Made by a program: the position numbers and the translations under genes. This document shows positions 24,986-33,481 of a stretch of 64,000 nucleotides of DNA, piece by piece; the first letter of the stretch is position 1, and every line of letters begins with the position of its first letter. The DNA comes from Pseudomonas alkylphenolica. GTDB lineage: Bacteria > Pseudomonadota > Gammaproteobacteria > Pseudomonadales > Pseudomonadaceae. The notes beneath the pieces were generated by a model, which saw only the letters and a list, made by a program, of their open reading frames with translations, did not search any database and had not been told where the DNA came from. Where the stretch lies: positions 204,050 through 268,049 of the forward strand of contig NZ_QJRG01000039.1 of NCBI RefSeq assembly GCF_004025535.1. Reading direction: 5' to 3'.

Positions 24986-26044
24986 ATGAGCGCCAGCACA
25001 ACTGCAACAACACGTCACGACTGGACCCTGGCCGAGGTCAAGGCACTGTTCCAGCAACCGTTCAATGACTTGCTGTTCCAGGCGCAAACCGTGCACCGCG
25101 CGCATTTCGACGCCAACCGCGTTCAGGTCTCGACCCTGCTGTCGATCAAAACCGGCGCTTGCCCGGAAGATTGCAAATATTGTCCGCAGTCCGGTCACTA
25201 CAACACCGGCCTGGAAAAACAGAAGCTGATGGAAGTACAGAAGGTCCTCGAAGAAGCGGCGCGGGCCAAGGCCATCGGTTCGACGCGTTTCTGTATGGGC
25301 GCCGCCTGGAAGCACCCGTCGGCCAAGGACATGCCGTACGTGCTGCAGATGGTCAAAGGGGTCAAGGCCATGGGCCTGGAAACCTGCATGACCTTGGGCA
25401 AGCTCGACCAGGAACAGACCATGGCACTGGCCGACGCCGGGCTGGATTACTACAACCACAACCTCGACACCTCGCCGGAGTTCTACGGCAGCATCATCAC
25501 CACCCGCACTTACAGCGAGCGCCTGCAGACCCTGGCCTATGTCCGCGATGCCGGGATGAAGATCTGCTCGGGTGGCATCCTGGGCATGGGCGAGTCGCTG
25601 GACGACCGCGCCGGGTTGCTGATCCAGCTGGCTAACCTGCCGGAGCACCCGGAGTCGGTACCGATCAACATGCTGGTGAAAGTCGCCGGCACGCCGCTGG
25701 AAAACGCCGAGGAAGTCGACCCGTTCGATTTCATCCGCATGCTCGCGGTCGCCCGGATCCTCATGCCCAAATCCCACGTGCGGTTGTCCGCCGGTCGTGA
25801 GGCGATGAACGAACAGATGCAATCCCTGGCCTTCTTCGCCGGCGCCAACTCGATCTTCTACGGCGAGAAGTTGCTGACCACCGCCAACCCGCAGGCCGAC
25901 AAAGACATGCAGTTGTTCGCCCGCCTCGGCATTCAGCCAGAAGCGCGCGAAGAGCACGCTGACGAGGTCCACCAGGCGGCGATCGAGCAGGCACTGGTGG
26001 AGCAGAAGAGCAGCGAGCTGTTCTACAACGCCGCCTCGGCCTGA
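24986..26044 (+). CDS. bioB: biotin synthase BioB
   Basis: A 352-residue radical-SAM enzyme that inserts sulfur into dethiobiotin to form biotin, the last pathway step. The radical-SAM cluster CxxxCxxC is Cys59, Cys63 and Cys66 ([13 protein letters not shown]). Other family marks are [23 protein letters not shown] and [12 protein letters not shown], the last carrying the Arg ligand of the second iron-sulfur cluster. AAGGAA lies before ATG 24986. It leads the compact bioB-F-H-C-D operon and is followed by bioF after seven bases. Confidence 0.98.
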   Translation: MSASTTATTRHDWTLAEVKALFQQPFNDLLFQAQTVHRAHFDANRVQVSTLLSIKTGACPEDCKYCPQSGHYNTGLEKQKLMEVQKVLEEAARAKAIGSTRFCMGAAWKHPSAKDMPYVLQMVKGVKAMGLETCMTLGKLDQEQTMALADAGLDYYNHNLDTSPEFYGSIITTRTYSERLQTLAYVRDAGMKICSGGILGMGESLDDRAGLLIQLANLPEHPESVPINMLVKVAGTPLENAEEVDPFDFIRMLAVARILMPKSHVRLSAGREAMNEQMQSLAFFAGANSIFYGEKLLTTANPQADKDMQLFARLGIQPEAREEHADEVHQAAIEQALVEQKSSELFYNAASA

Positions 26045-26051
26045 GGCGGCC

Positions 26052-27224
26052 ATGGCCTTTGATCTTCGTGCGCGGCTGGAACAACGCCGCGCCGCCGACC
26101 TGTACCGTCAGCGCCCGTTGCTGCAAAGCCCGCAGGGCCCGCAAGTGATGGTCGATGGCCAGCCGTTGCTGGCCTTCTGCAGCAACGATTACCTGGGCCT
26201 GGCCAATCACCCCGAAGTGATTGCCGCCTGGCGTGCCGGTGCCGAGCGCTGGGGTGTTGGCGGTGGCGCTTCGCATCTGGTGATTGGCCACAGCACGCCG
26301 CATCACCAGGTGGAAGAAGCCCTGGCCGAGCTGACCGGGCGGCCGCGTGCACTGCTGTTCACCACCGGCTACATGGCTAACCTGGGCGCCTTGACGGCGC
26401 TGGTCGGGCAGGGCGATACGGTGCTGCAGGACCGCCTCAACCACGCCTCGTTGCTCGACGCAGGGTTGCTCAGTGGCGCGCGCTTCAACCGCTATCTGCA
26501 CAATGATGCGCACAGTCTCGCCAGTCGTCTGGAAAAGGCGGTGGGCAACACCTTGGTGGTCACCGACGGGGTGTTCAGCATGGATGGCGATATTGCCGAG
26601 CTGCCGGCCCTGGCCGCCACGGCCAAGTCTCGCGATGCCTGGCTGATGGTCGATGATGCGCATGGCTTTGGCACACTGGGGCGCAACGGTGGAGGGATTG
26701 TCGAGCATTTCGGCCTGAGCACCGAGCAGGTGCCGGTACTGATCGGCACGCTGGGTAAGGCGTGCGGCACCGCCGGGGCCTTTGTCGCCGGCAGCGAGGA
26801 ATTGATCGAGTGCCTGATCCAGTTCGCCCGCCCCTACATCTATACCACCAGCCAGCCACCCGCCCTGGCCTGTGCCACCTTGCGCAGCCTTCAGCTGTTG
26901 CGCAACGAGCACTGGCGGCGCGAGCACCTGGCGGCGCTGATCCAGCAGTTTCGCACCGGTGCCGAGCAGATCGGTCTGCAGTTGATGGACAGCTTCACCG
27001 CGATCCAGCCGATCCTGATCGGCAACAGCGCGCGCGCCCTGCGCTTGTCGCAGATGCTGCGTGAGCGTGGCTTGCTGGTAACCGCGATCCGCCCACCGAC
27101 GGTACCGGCAGGCAGTGCCCGTCTGCGCGTAACCCTGAGTGCGGCGCACAGTGCCGCGCAGGTGCAGCTATTGTTGGAAGCATTGGCCGATTGTTATCCG
27201 CTACTGGAGCCCGCTGATGCGTAA
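26052..27224 (+). CDS. bioF: 8-amino-7-oxononanoate synthase BioF
   Basis: A 390-residue PLP enzyme of the alpha-oxoamine synthase family, condensing pimeloyl-ACP with L-alanine. PLP lysine is Lys236 in [12 protein letters not shown], with DDAHGFG (about 201-207) holding the pyridine-ring Asp and [13 protein letters not shown] nearby. [14 protein letters not shown] is the family N-terminal signature. Length is normal. Its stop overlaps the bioH start by eight bases, so bioF and bioH are translationally coupled. Confidence 0.98.
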   Translation: MAFDLRARLEQRRAADLYRQRPLLQSPQGPQVMVDGQPLLAFCSNDYLGLANHPEVIAAWRAGAERWGVGGGASHLVIGHSTPHHQVEEALAELTGRPRALLFTTGYMANLGALTALVGQGDTVLQDRLNHASLLDAGLLSGARFNRYLHNDAHSLASRLEKAVGNTLVVTDGVFSMDGDIAELPALAATAKSRDAWLMVDDAHGFGTLGRNGGGIVEHFGLSTEQVPVLIGTLGKACGTAGAFVAGSEELIECLIQFARPYIYTTSQPPALACATLRSLQLLRNEHWRREHLAALIQQFRTGAEQIGLQLMDSFTAIQPILIGNSARALRLSQMLRERGLLVTAIRPPTVPAGSARLRVTLSAAHSAAQVQLLLEALADCYPLLEPADA

Positions 27225-27948
27225 CCGACTTGTACTGTTGCCGGGCTGGGGCCTGGGGCGTTCGGCGTTGCAGCCACTGGTGGCGGCGCTGCGCGCCATC
27301 GATCCCGGCTTGCAGGTCGAGATCCACGACCTGCCCGGATTGGCGTCGCATGACCCGCAAGACTGGCTGAGCACGCTCGACCGACAGTTGCCACGCAACG
27401 CCTGGCTTGGAGGCTGGTCGCTGGGCGGCATGCTCGCGGCCGAACTGGCTGCCCGTCGTGGCGACGACTGTTGTGGATTGATCACGCTGGGTAGCAATCT
27501 CAGTTTCGTCAGCCGCCCGGACTGGCCTCACGGTATGGCGGCGGACACTTTTCAAACCTTCCTTGAAGGCTGCCGCTATCACACCCAGGTCACCCTCAAG
27601 CGCTTCATTTCGCTGTGCAGCCAGGGTGCTGAAGAATCACGCAGCCTGGCCCGCCTGCTTGGTGCGGCGATGCCCGAGCCTGCCCCCGAGCAACTGGTGG
27701 CCGGGCTCGAAGTACTCGGTAAACTCGATACCCGGGCTGCCCTGCAGGCCTACGATGGCCCGCAACTGCACCTGTTTGCCGGCCGTGACGGGTTGGTACC
27801 GGCAGAAGTTGCCGGGGTGTTGCTGGAAGAATTGCCCGACGTGGAAGTCGGGCTGCTGGAAGACAGTGCTCATGGTTTTGTGATGGAGACACCGCATGAG
27901 CTGGCGGCTGCCATAAAGGCCTTTGTACATGAGAGTGGCGATGACTGA
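27217..27948 (+). CDS. bioH: pimeloyl-ACP methyl ester esterase BioH
   Basis: A 243-residue alpha/beta hydrolase that removes the methyl ester from pimeloyl-ACP, ending the BioC-BioH route to the pimelate moiety. Nucleophile Ser68 is in GGWSLGGM; the acid is in FAGRDGLVP and the His in [12 protein letters not shown] 27217 ([12 protein letters not shown]) fits the family; a longer frame inside bioF is not needed. It overlaps bioF by eight bases and bioC by eight bases. Confidence 0.96.
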   Translation: MRNRLVLLPGWGLGRSALQPLVAALRAIDPGLQVEIHDLPGLASHDPQDWLSTLDRQLPRNAWLGGWSLGGMLAAELAARRGDDCCGLITLGSNLSFVSRPDWPHGMAADTFQTFLEGCRYHTQVTLKRFISLCSQGAEESRSLARLLGAAMPEPAPEQLVAGLEVLGKLDTRAALQAYDGPQLHLFAGRDGLVPAEVAGVLLEELPDVEVGLLEDSAHGFVMETPHELAAAIKAFVHESGDD

Positions 27949-28765
27949 TCTTTCTCAACCGGGCCTGCCCGGCGCCTTGCCCGACAAACGTCAGGTCGCT
28001 GCCTCGTTTTCGCGCGCTGCCGCCAGTTATGACAGCGTTGCCGAACTGCAGCGCGCGGTGGGCAATGCACTGCTCGAGCAACTTCCCGCCAGTGTCGCGC
28101 CGCAGCGCTGGGTGGACCTGGGCAGTGGCACCGGCCATTTCAGCCGTGCCTTGCGTCACCGCTTTGCGCAGGCTGATGGCGTTGCCGTGGACATTGCCGA
28201 AGGCATGCTCCAGCACGCACGCGAGCAAGGGGGCGCGCATTACCATGTGGCGGGTGATGCCGAACGTTTGCCGCTGCAGGACGCCAGCGTCGAGCTGATC
28301 TTTACCAGCCTGGCGGTGCAATGGTGTGGTGATTTTCGCGCGGTGCTCGATGAGGCGCAGCGCGTCCTGCAACCCGGCGGTGTACTGGCCTTTACCAGCT
28401 TGTGTGCCGGTACCTTGCACGAGTTGCGCGAGAGCTGGCAGGCGGTCGATGGCCTGGTCCACGTCAACCGCTTCCGTCGCCTTGAGGATTACCAGCGCCT
28501 GTGCGCTGAAAGTGGCTTGCAGGTGCTGAGCCTGGAGGCACGCCCGCACGTGCTGTACTACCCGGACGTGCGCAGCCTGACCCACGAACTCAAGGCCCTG
28601 GGGGCGCATAATCTTAACCCGGGTCGCCCGGCAGGGCTGACCGGTAGGGCGCGGATGCAGGGGCTGTTGCAGGCCTATGAGCAGTTTCGACAGGCGCAGG
28701 GGCTGCCGGCGACCTATCAAGTGGTCTACGGTGTACTGCACAAACCGTTGGTAGAAGGGGAGTGA
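27941..28765 (+). CDS. bioC: malonyl-ACP O-methyltransferase BioC
   Basis: A 274-residue SAM-dependent methyltransferase that caps malonyl-ACP so that fatty-acid enzymes can build pimeloyl-ACP methyl ester. The N-terminal [22 protein letters not shown] is the BioC hallmark. SAM motif I is [15 protein letters not shown] (57-71); motif II is near [19 protein letters not shown] 27941 lies four bases after GAG and overlaps the bioH end; a six-residue longer start was rejected. It is followed by bioD after one base. Confidence 0.96.
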   Translation: MTDLSQPGLPGALPDKRQVAASFSRAAASYDSVAELQRAVGNALLEQLPASVAPQRWVDLGSGTGHFSRALRHRFAQADGVAVDIAEGMLQHAREQGGAHYHVAGDAERLPLQDASVELIFTSLAVQWCGDFRAVLDEAQRVLQPGGVLAFTSLCAGTLHELRESWQAVDGLVHVNRFRRLEDYQRLCAESGLQVLSLEARPHVLYYPDVRSLTHELKALGAHNLNPGRPAGLTGRARMQGLLQAYEQFRQAQGLPATYQVVYGVLHKPLVEGE

Positions 28766-28766
28766 G

Positions 28767-29447
28767 ATGAGTCCGGCCTATTTCATCGCAGGTACCGACA
28801 CGGATGTTGGCAAGACCACCGTGGCCGCGGGGCTGTTGCACGCGGCGCAGCTGGCGGGTTTGACCACGCTGGGGGCCAAGCCTGTGGCGTCCGGGTGTGT
28901 GGTGACGGCAAAAGGGTTGCGCAACGACGATGCCCTGGCACTGATGGCGCAAAGCACGCTCATCTTGCCTTACGAGCAGGTCAACCCGTTTGCCTTCGAG
29001 CCGGCCATTGCCCCGCATCTGGCTGCACGTGAGGCCGGTGTGGCCCTGAGTGTTCCGGGGTTGTTGGCGCCGATGCGCGATATCCTGGCCCAAGGTGCGG
29101 ACTTCACCTTGATAGAAGGTGCCGGTGGCTGGCGGGTACCGTTGTCGGATCAGGCCAACCTTTCGGACCTGGCCATTGCCCTGAAGCTGCCGGTGATCCT
29201 GGTGGTGGGCGTGCGCCTGGGGTGCATCAGCCATGCGCTGCTCAGTGCCGAAGCGATTGCCCGTGATGGCCTGCAACTGGCAGGGTGGGTGGCCAACATC
29301 GTCGACCCGCGTACCTCGCGCCTGGAAGAGAACCTTGCCACGCTGGCCGAGCGTTTGCCGGCGCCGTGCCTCGGGCGTGTACCGAAACTCAAGCAAGCCT
29401 CGGCCGAGCGGGTCGCCGAATACCTGCAACTGGACCTGCTCGACTAA
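28767..29447 (+). CDS. bioD: dethiobiotin synthetase BioD
   Basis: A 226-residue ATP-dependent carboxylase that closes the ureido ring from 7,8-diaminononanoate and CO2. The P-loop is GTDTDVGKTTVAAG (9-22, Lys16), then AKPVASGC and IEGAGGWRVPLSD, all BioD signatures. It is the last gene of the operon. bioA, the diaminononanoate synthase, is not in this window and must lie elsewhere, as is usual in Pseudomonas. Confidence 0.97.
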   Translation: MSPAYFIAGTDTDVGKTTVAAGLLHAAQLAGLTTLGAKPVASGCVVTAKGLRNDDALALMAQSTLILPYEQVNPFAFEPAIAPHLAAREAGVALSVPGLLAPMRDILAQGADFTLIEGAGGWRVPLSDQANLSDLAIALKLPVILVVGVRLGCISHALLSAEAIARDGLQLAGWVANIVDPRTSRLEENLATLAERLPAPCLGRVPKLKQASAERVAEYLQLDLLD

Positions 29448-29554
29448 GCCGTCTCTATTGCATGGCAAGATGCCATCGGTGATTTCAACGGGCCTTTTCT
29501 CCGCAGGTCTGCTTCAATAGAGGCTGTTCGTCTTCAGCGACATGGAGTTCTGAC

Positions 29555-29851
29555 ATGGAAATCTCGGGCAACTCTGCCTACTACGCAGGGCTCGGTGCCA
29601 TAACGGCCGGGCAGAACCGCGTCGATCAGGCCGCCAGCCAGATCGCCAACACCACTGTCGAGCGCGCGGCTACCAGCCAGTCCAGTGACTACCAGGCAGA
29701 GCGCTTGCGTTCGGTCGATCGCAGCCAGCAAATGGACCTGCCCACCAGTACGGTGGAAATAGCCCTCGGTAAGCATCAGGTCGAATTAGGCGTCAAAGTG
29801 GCCAAAGCATCGGATGAAATGCTTGGCACCCTGATCGACACCTACGCCTGA
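29555..29851 (+). CDS. small protein with flagellar rod/hook-like N-terminal heptads (PA0505-like)
   Basis: A 98-residue soluble protein starting MEISGNSAYYAGLGAITAGQ. The stretch AGLGAITAGQNRVDQAASQIANTTV resembles the N-terminal coiled-coil segment of flagellar rod and hook proteins (GLxAAQxRxDxxSNNIAN). A second amphipathic helix near the C-terminus (IALGKHQVELGVKVAKASDEMLGTLID) parallels the C-terminal rod segment. No flagellar genes are nearby. It sits after bioD where P. aeruginosa has a hypothetical gene. The start has GGAGTTC about ten bases upstream. Function is unknown; a short self-assembling or flagellum-associated protein is one possibility. Confidence 0.7.
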   Translation: MEISGNSAYYAGLGAITAGQNRVDQAASQIANTTVERAATSQSSDYQAERLRSVDRSQQMDLPTSTVEIALGKHQVELGVKVAKASDEMLGTLIDTYA

Positions 29852-30000
29852 CCCTTCCCCGCGTCTGCCGCACATCTTCAACTAATCTTTGAGTATCAGC
29901 GCCTTGGCCTTGCTGGCAGGCGCTTGCCTGCGCGTTCGTGCAGGTTTTTGCCCAAGTAACCGCGCAGTTTTGCATGACCGGCCAGTCCTCTGGTTGATGC

Positions 30001-30045
30001 TTGACAAGTTTTCGGCGTAAACGTATGTTTCAAACAAGTGTTTGA
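30001..30045 (+). promoter_or_regulatory. sigma70 promoter with PsrA-type operator for acyl-CoA dehydrogenase
   Basis: TTGACA (30001-30006) and TATGTT (30024-30029) are separated by exactly 17 bp. Directly after the -10 lies the palindrome TCAAACAAGTGTTTGA (30030-30045), matching the PsrA motif (G/C)AAAC-N4-GTTT(G/C). Binding over the start site would repress the gene until long-chain acyl-CoA or fatty acid releases PsrA. The rest of the 266-bp gap holds nothing recognised. Confidence 0.7.
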
Positions 30046-30117
30046 TCGAACGCCTACAACAACCGGTCGTCGATCGTGGTTTCTCTCTCCAGGATTCATC
30101 AGCAGAGGTTCATCGCT

Positions 30118-31923
30118 ATGCCTGAATACAAAGCCCCCTTGCGTGATATTCGCTTCGTTCGTGACGAGTTGCTGGGTTACGAAGCGCATTATCAGAGCCT
30201 GCCGGCTTGCCAGGACGCCACTCCAGACATGGTTAACGCCATCCTCGAGGAGGGCGCCAAGTTTTGTGAACAGGTACTGGCTCCGCTGAACCGTGTGGGC
30301 GACCTGGAAGGCTGCACCTGGAGCGAGTCGGGCGTAAAAACCCCAACGGGCTTCAAAGAAGCTTACAACCAGTTCGTCGAAGGCGGCTGGCCGAGCCTGG
30401 CCCATGACGTCGAGCATGGCGGTCAGGGTCTGCCGGAGTCGCTGGGCCTGGCGATCAGCGAAATGGTCGGCGAATCGAACTGGTCGTGGGGCATGTACCC
30501 TGGCCTGTCGCATGGCGCGATGAACACCATCTCCGAGCACGGCACCGCCGAGCAGCAAGAGACCTACCTGACCAAGCTGGTGTCCGGCGAGTGGACCGGC
30601 ACCATGTGCCTGACCGAACCGCACTGCGGCACCGACCTGGGCATGCTGCGCACCAAGGCCGAACCTCAGGCCGATGGCTCCTACAAAGTGACCGGCACCA
30701 AGATCTTCATCTCGGCCGGTGAACACGACATGGCCGGCAACATCGTTCACATCGTGCTGGCTCGCCTGCCCGATGCCCCGGCAGGTACCAAGGGTATCTC
30801 GCTGTTCATCGTGCCGAAGTTCCTGCCGACTGCCGAAGGCACTGTCGGTGAGCGCAACGCCGTGTCCTGTGGCTCCATCGAACACAAGATGGGCATCCAC
30901 GGCAACGCCACCTGCGTGATGAACTTCGACGCTGCAACCGGCTACCTGATCGGCCCGGCCAACAAAGGCCTGAACTGCATGTTCACCTTCATGAACACGG
31001 CTCGCCTGGGTACCGCGCTGCAAGGCCTCGCCCACGCCGAAGTGGCATTCCAGGGTGGCCTGAAATACGCTCGCGACCGTCTGCAAATGCGCTCGCTGAC
31101 TGGCCCGAAAGCGCCGGACAAAGCCGCCGACCCGATCATCGTCCACCCGGACGTGCGTCGTATGCTGCTGACCATGAAAGCCTTCGCCGAAGGTAACCGT
31201 GCGATGGTGTACTTCACTGCCAAGCAGGTTGACATCGTCAAGTACAGCCAGGACGAAGAAGAGAAGAAGAAGGCCGACGCACTGCTGGCCTTCATGACCC
31301 CGATCGCCAAGGCGTTCATGACCGAAGTCGGCTTCGAAGCGGCCAACCACGGCGTACAGATCTATGGCGGCCACGGCTTCATCGCCGAGTGGGGCATGGA
31401 GCAGAACGTTCGCGACAGCCGTATCTCCATGCTGTACGAAGGCACCACCGGTATCCAGGCGCTGGACCTGCTCGGCCGTAAAGTGCTGATGACCCAGGGC
31501 GAAGCGCTCAAGGGCTTCACCAAGATCGTGCACAAGTTCTGCCAGGGCAACGAAGGCAATGAAGCGATCAGCGAGTTCGTCGCACCGCTGGCCCAGCTGA
31601 ACAAAGAGTGGGGCGAGCTGACCATGAAGGTCGGTATGGCCGCGATGAAAGACCGCGAAGAAGTCGGTGCCGCTTCGGTGGACTACCTGATGTACTCCGG
31701 TTACGCCTGCCTGGCTTACTTCTGGGCCGACATGGCACGCCTGGCTGCCGAGAAACTGGCTGCCGGCACCAGCGACGAGGCGTTCTACACCGCCAAGCTG
31801 CAGACCGCGCGCTTCTACTTCCAGCGTATCCTGCCGCGTACCCGTACCCACGTTGCAACCATGCTGTCGGGTGCCAACAACCTGATGGACATGAACGAAG
31901 AGCACTTCGGTCTTTCCTACTGA
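30118..31923 (+). CDS. acyl-CoA dehydrogenase, FadE1-like
   Basis: A 601-residue FAD-dependent acyl-CoA dehydrogenase, the first oxidation step of fatty-acid beta-oxidation. The AcdN-type N-terminus [19 protein letters not shown] is followed by the catalytic-domain motifs [19 protein letters not shown] and [11 protein letters not shown], and the C-terminal [43 protein letters not shown] that carries the catalytic Glu and FAD-binding part. A C-terminal extension (DUF5908/AcdC-like) makes it longer than classic 380-residue enzymes. It matches the position of P. aeruginosa PA0506. ATG 30118 has AGAGG upstream. A PsrA-type site covers its promoter, and a strong terminator follows. Confidence 0.93.
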   Translation: MPEYKAPLRDIRFVRDELLGYEAHYQSLPACQDATPDMVNAILEEGAKFCEQVLAPLNRVGDLEGCTWSESGVKTPTGFKEAYNQFVEGGWPSLAHDVEHGGQGLPESLGLAISEMVGESNWSWGMYPGLSHGAMNTISEHGTAEQQETYLTKLVSGEWTGTMCLTEPHCGTDLGMLRTKAEPQADGSYKVTGTKIFISAGEHDMAGNIVHIVLARLPDAPAGTKGISLFIVPKFLPTAEGTVGERNAVSCGSIEHKMGIHGNATCVMNFDAATGYLIGPANKGLNCMFTFMNTARLGTALQGLAHAEVAFQGGLKYARDRLQMRSLTGPKAPDKAADPIIVHPDVRRMLLTMKAFAEGNRAMVYFTAKQVDIVKYSQDEEEKKKADALLAFMTPIAKAFMTEVGFEAANHGVQIYGGHGFIAEWGMEQNVRDSRISMLYEGTTGIQALDLLGRKVLMTQGEALKGFTKIVHKFCQGNEGNEAISEFVAPLAQLNKEWGELTMKVGMAAMKDREEVGAASVDYLMYSGYACLAYFWADMARLAAEKLAAGTSDEAFYTAKLQTARFYFQRILPRTRTHVATMLSGANNLMDMNEEHFGLSY

Positions 31924-31944
31924 TTGATCGCAGTGACTGAAAAG

Positions 31945-31975
31945 CGCCCGCCCTAACCGGCGGGCGTTTTTTTTT
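31945..31975 (+). terminator. strong Rho-independent terminator after acyl-CoA dehydrogenase
   Basis: Stem arms CGCCCGCC (31945-31952) and GGCGGGCG (31959-31966) pair perfectly around a 6-base loop and are followed by nine T residues. It ends the FadE1-like transcript 22 bases after the stop codon. Confidence 0.92.
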
Positions 31976-32074
31976 GCATCCATTTCTACCGATCGCGCAT
32001 TCATCTATTCATGTGCGTTGCCGATACATTATGGGCACAATGCCATTATTGATCTGCCGGGTCGGAGATTACCC

Positions 32075-33358
32075 TTGTTTCGTTTATCTGCTGTACGCCT
32101 GAGCCATTTTTTGCCATCAGCCTGTTTGCTGGTGTCAGGGCTTGCGGCTGCCTATGTAAGAGACCTCAGCGTCTTCTTCACGTCGCTGTTCAACGTCTTG
32201 CCTACCTTGGTGCTGTTGCTGGGCGGCGCCTACTGCGCCGTGTATCGCCGTCAGCGCGAACTGTTTCTGATGGTCACGGTGTACATCGCCTACTTTCTGC
32301 TCGACACCCAGACCGATTACTACCGTGACAATGGCCGGGTCCGTGAGGATGCGGCGGTGGTCTTCCATCTGGTCTGCCTGTTGTTACCGCTGATGTTCGC
32401 CCTGTACGGCGCCTGGCAGGAACGCACCCACCTGTTTCAGGACATGGTCGCGCGTTTTGCCGTGTTGCTGGCTGTCGGCAGTGTCGCCTTGGGCCTGGAG
32501 CAGAGTTTCCCGCAGGCGCTGCTGGCCTGGCTGGCGGAGATTCGCTGGCCTTCACTGCATGGCCAGTGGATGAGTCTGATCCAGCTGGCATACCCGGTCT
32601 TCATCGTGGCCTTCATCGTGCTCGTGGTGCAGTACCTGCGCGAACCGCGGCCGCTGCACGCCGCACAGGTCATTGGCCTGATCGGGATTTTCTGGATGCT
32701 GCCCAAGACCTTCATCCTGCCTTTCACCCTGAACATCATGTGCAGTCAGGTGATGCTGATGATTGCCGCCGCGGTTTCCCACGAGGCGTATCAGATGGCC
32801 TTCCGTGATGAGCTCACCGGCTTGCCGGGACGTCGTGCGCTCAACGAGCGCATGCAGCGCCTTGGGCGTAACTATGTGCTGGCGATGACCGACGTTGACC
32901 ACTTCAAGAAATTCAACGACACCCATGGCCACGATGTTGGCGACCAGGTGTTGCGTCTGGTGGCCAGCAAACTGTCGAAGGTGACCGGTGGCGGTCGGGC
33001 TTATCGCTACGGCGGCGAAGAATTTGCCCTGGTGTTTGCCGGCAAAAGCATCGAGGAGTGCATGCCGCACCTGGAAGCGGTGCGCGAGGTGATTGCCAAC
33101 TACAACATCCAGCTGCGCAACCAGGACAACCGCCCGCAAGACGATCAGCAAGGTCGCCAGCGGCGAGGCGCCTCGGCGGCTTCCAGTGTTTCGGTAACGA
33201 TCAGTATCGGCGTCAGCGAGCGTCTGGTTGATCACCGTTCACCCGACGAAGTGCTCAAGTCTGCGGATCAGGCGCTCTATAGCGCCAAGGGCGCAGGGCG
33301 CAACTGTGTCATGGCTTATGGTGTTCAAGCCAAGCGCGGCGCTGTGCGCATGGCGTGA
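32075..33358 (+). CDS. membrane-bound diguanylate cyclase (GGDEF)
   Basis: A 427-residue inner-membrane protein with about six to seven TM helices (roughly 10-27, 40-56, 63-77, 95-112, 128-145, 172-188, 200-232) and a C-terminal GGDEF domain (about 240-415). The active-site motif is RYGGEEFALVF (GGEEF, 313-317), with the substrate-region DVDHFKKFNDTHGHDVGD; both point to an active c-di-GMP synthase. No RxxD inhibitory site stands five residues before GGEEF. A low-complexity insert NQDNRPQDDQQGRQRR lies near 370-385. The best start is TTG 32075, with GGAG seven bases upstream; no ATG fits. It lies between two acyl-CoA dehydrogenase genes. Confidence 0.88.
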   Translation: MFRLSAVRLSHFLPSACLLVSGLAAAYVRDLSVFFTSLFNVLPTLVLLLGGAYCAVYRRQRELFLMVTVYIAYFLLDTQTDYYRDNGRVREDAAVVFHLVCLLLPLMFALYGAWQERTHLFQDMVARFAVLLAVGSVALGLEQSFPQALLAWLAEIRWPSLHGQWMSLIQLAYPVFIVAFIVLVVQYLREPRPLHAAQVIGLIGIFWMLPKTFILPFTLNIMCSQVMLMIAAAVSHEAYQMAFRDELTGLPGRRALNERMQRLGRNYVLAMTDVDHFKKFNDTHGHDVGDQVLRLVASKLSKVTGGGRAYRYGGEEFALVFAGKSIEECMPHLEAVREVIANYNIQLRNQDNRPQDDQQGRQRRGASAASSVSVTISIGVSERLVDHRSPDEVLKSADQALYSAKGAGRNCVMAYGVQAKRGAVRMA

Positions 33359-33438
33359 CTGCAGCTGACTAACCGGTCACCAGATGACCCTATGTCTCGC
33401 AAAAGTTGTTCGGTTACACTGCCTGCATAACAGTGAAA

Positions 33439-33454
33439 CGGCCCCGTGGGGCCG
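33439..33454 (+). promoter_or_regulatory. perfect hairpin in the leader of the second acyl-CoA dehydrogenase gene
   Basis: The arms CGGCCCC and GGGGCCG pair around a 2-base loop, 27 bp upstream of the start codon. No T run follows. It may stabilise the mRNA 5' end or belong to an upstream terminator; promoter-like TTGTTC and TAACAG hexamers flank it loosely. Confidence 0.35.
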
Positions 33455-33481
33455 CCCCCGACTCAAGTGTGAGAGGTTGCC

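Noticed and set aside
29896..32004. 702-codon open frame on the minus strand across the first acyl-CoA dehydrogenase gene
   Set aside because: It is an antisense shadow in high-GC DNA: rich in His, Gln, Val and Gly, with no recognisable domain, while the plus strand encodes a clear enzyme.
32018..32074. 19 extra N-terminal codons for the GGDEF protein
   Set aside because: The upstream TTG has no ribosome site, whereas TTG 32075 has GGAG seven bases before it and the first membrane helix follows at once.
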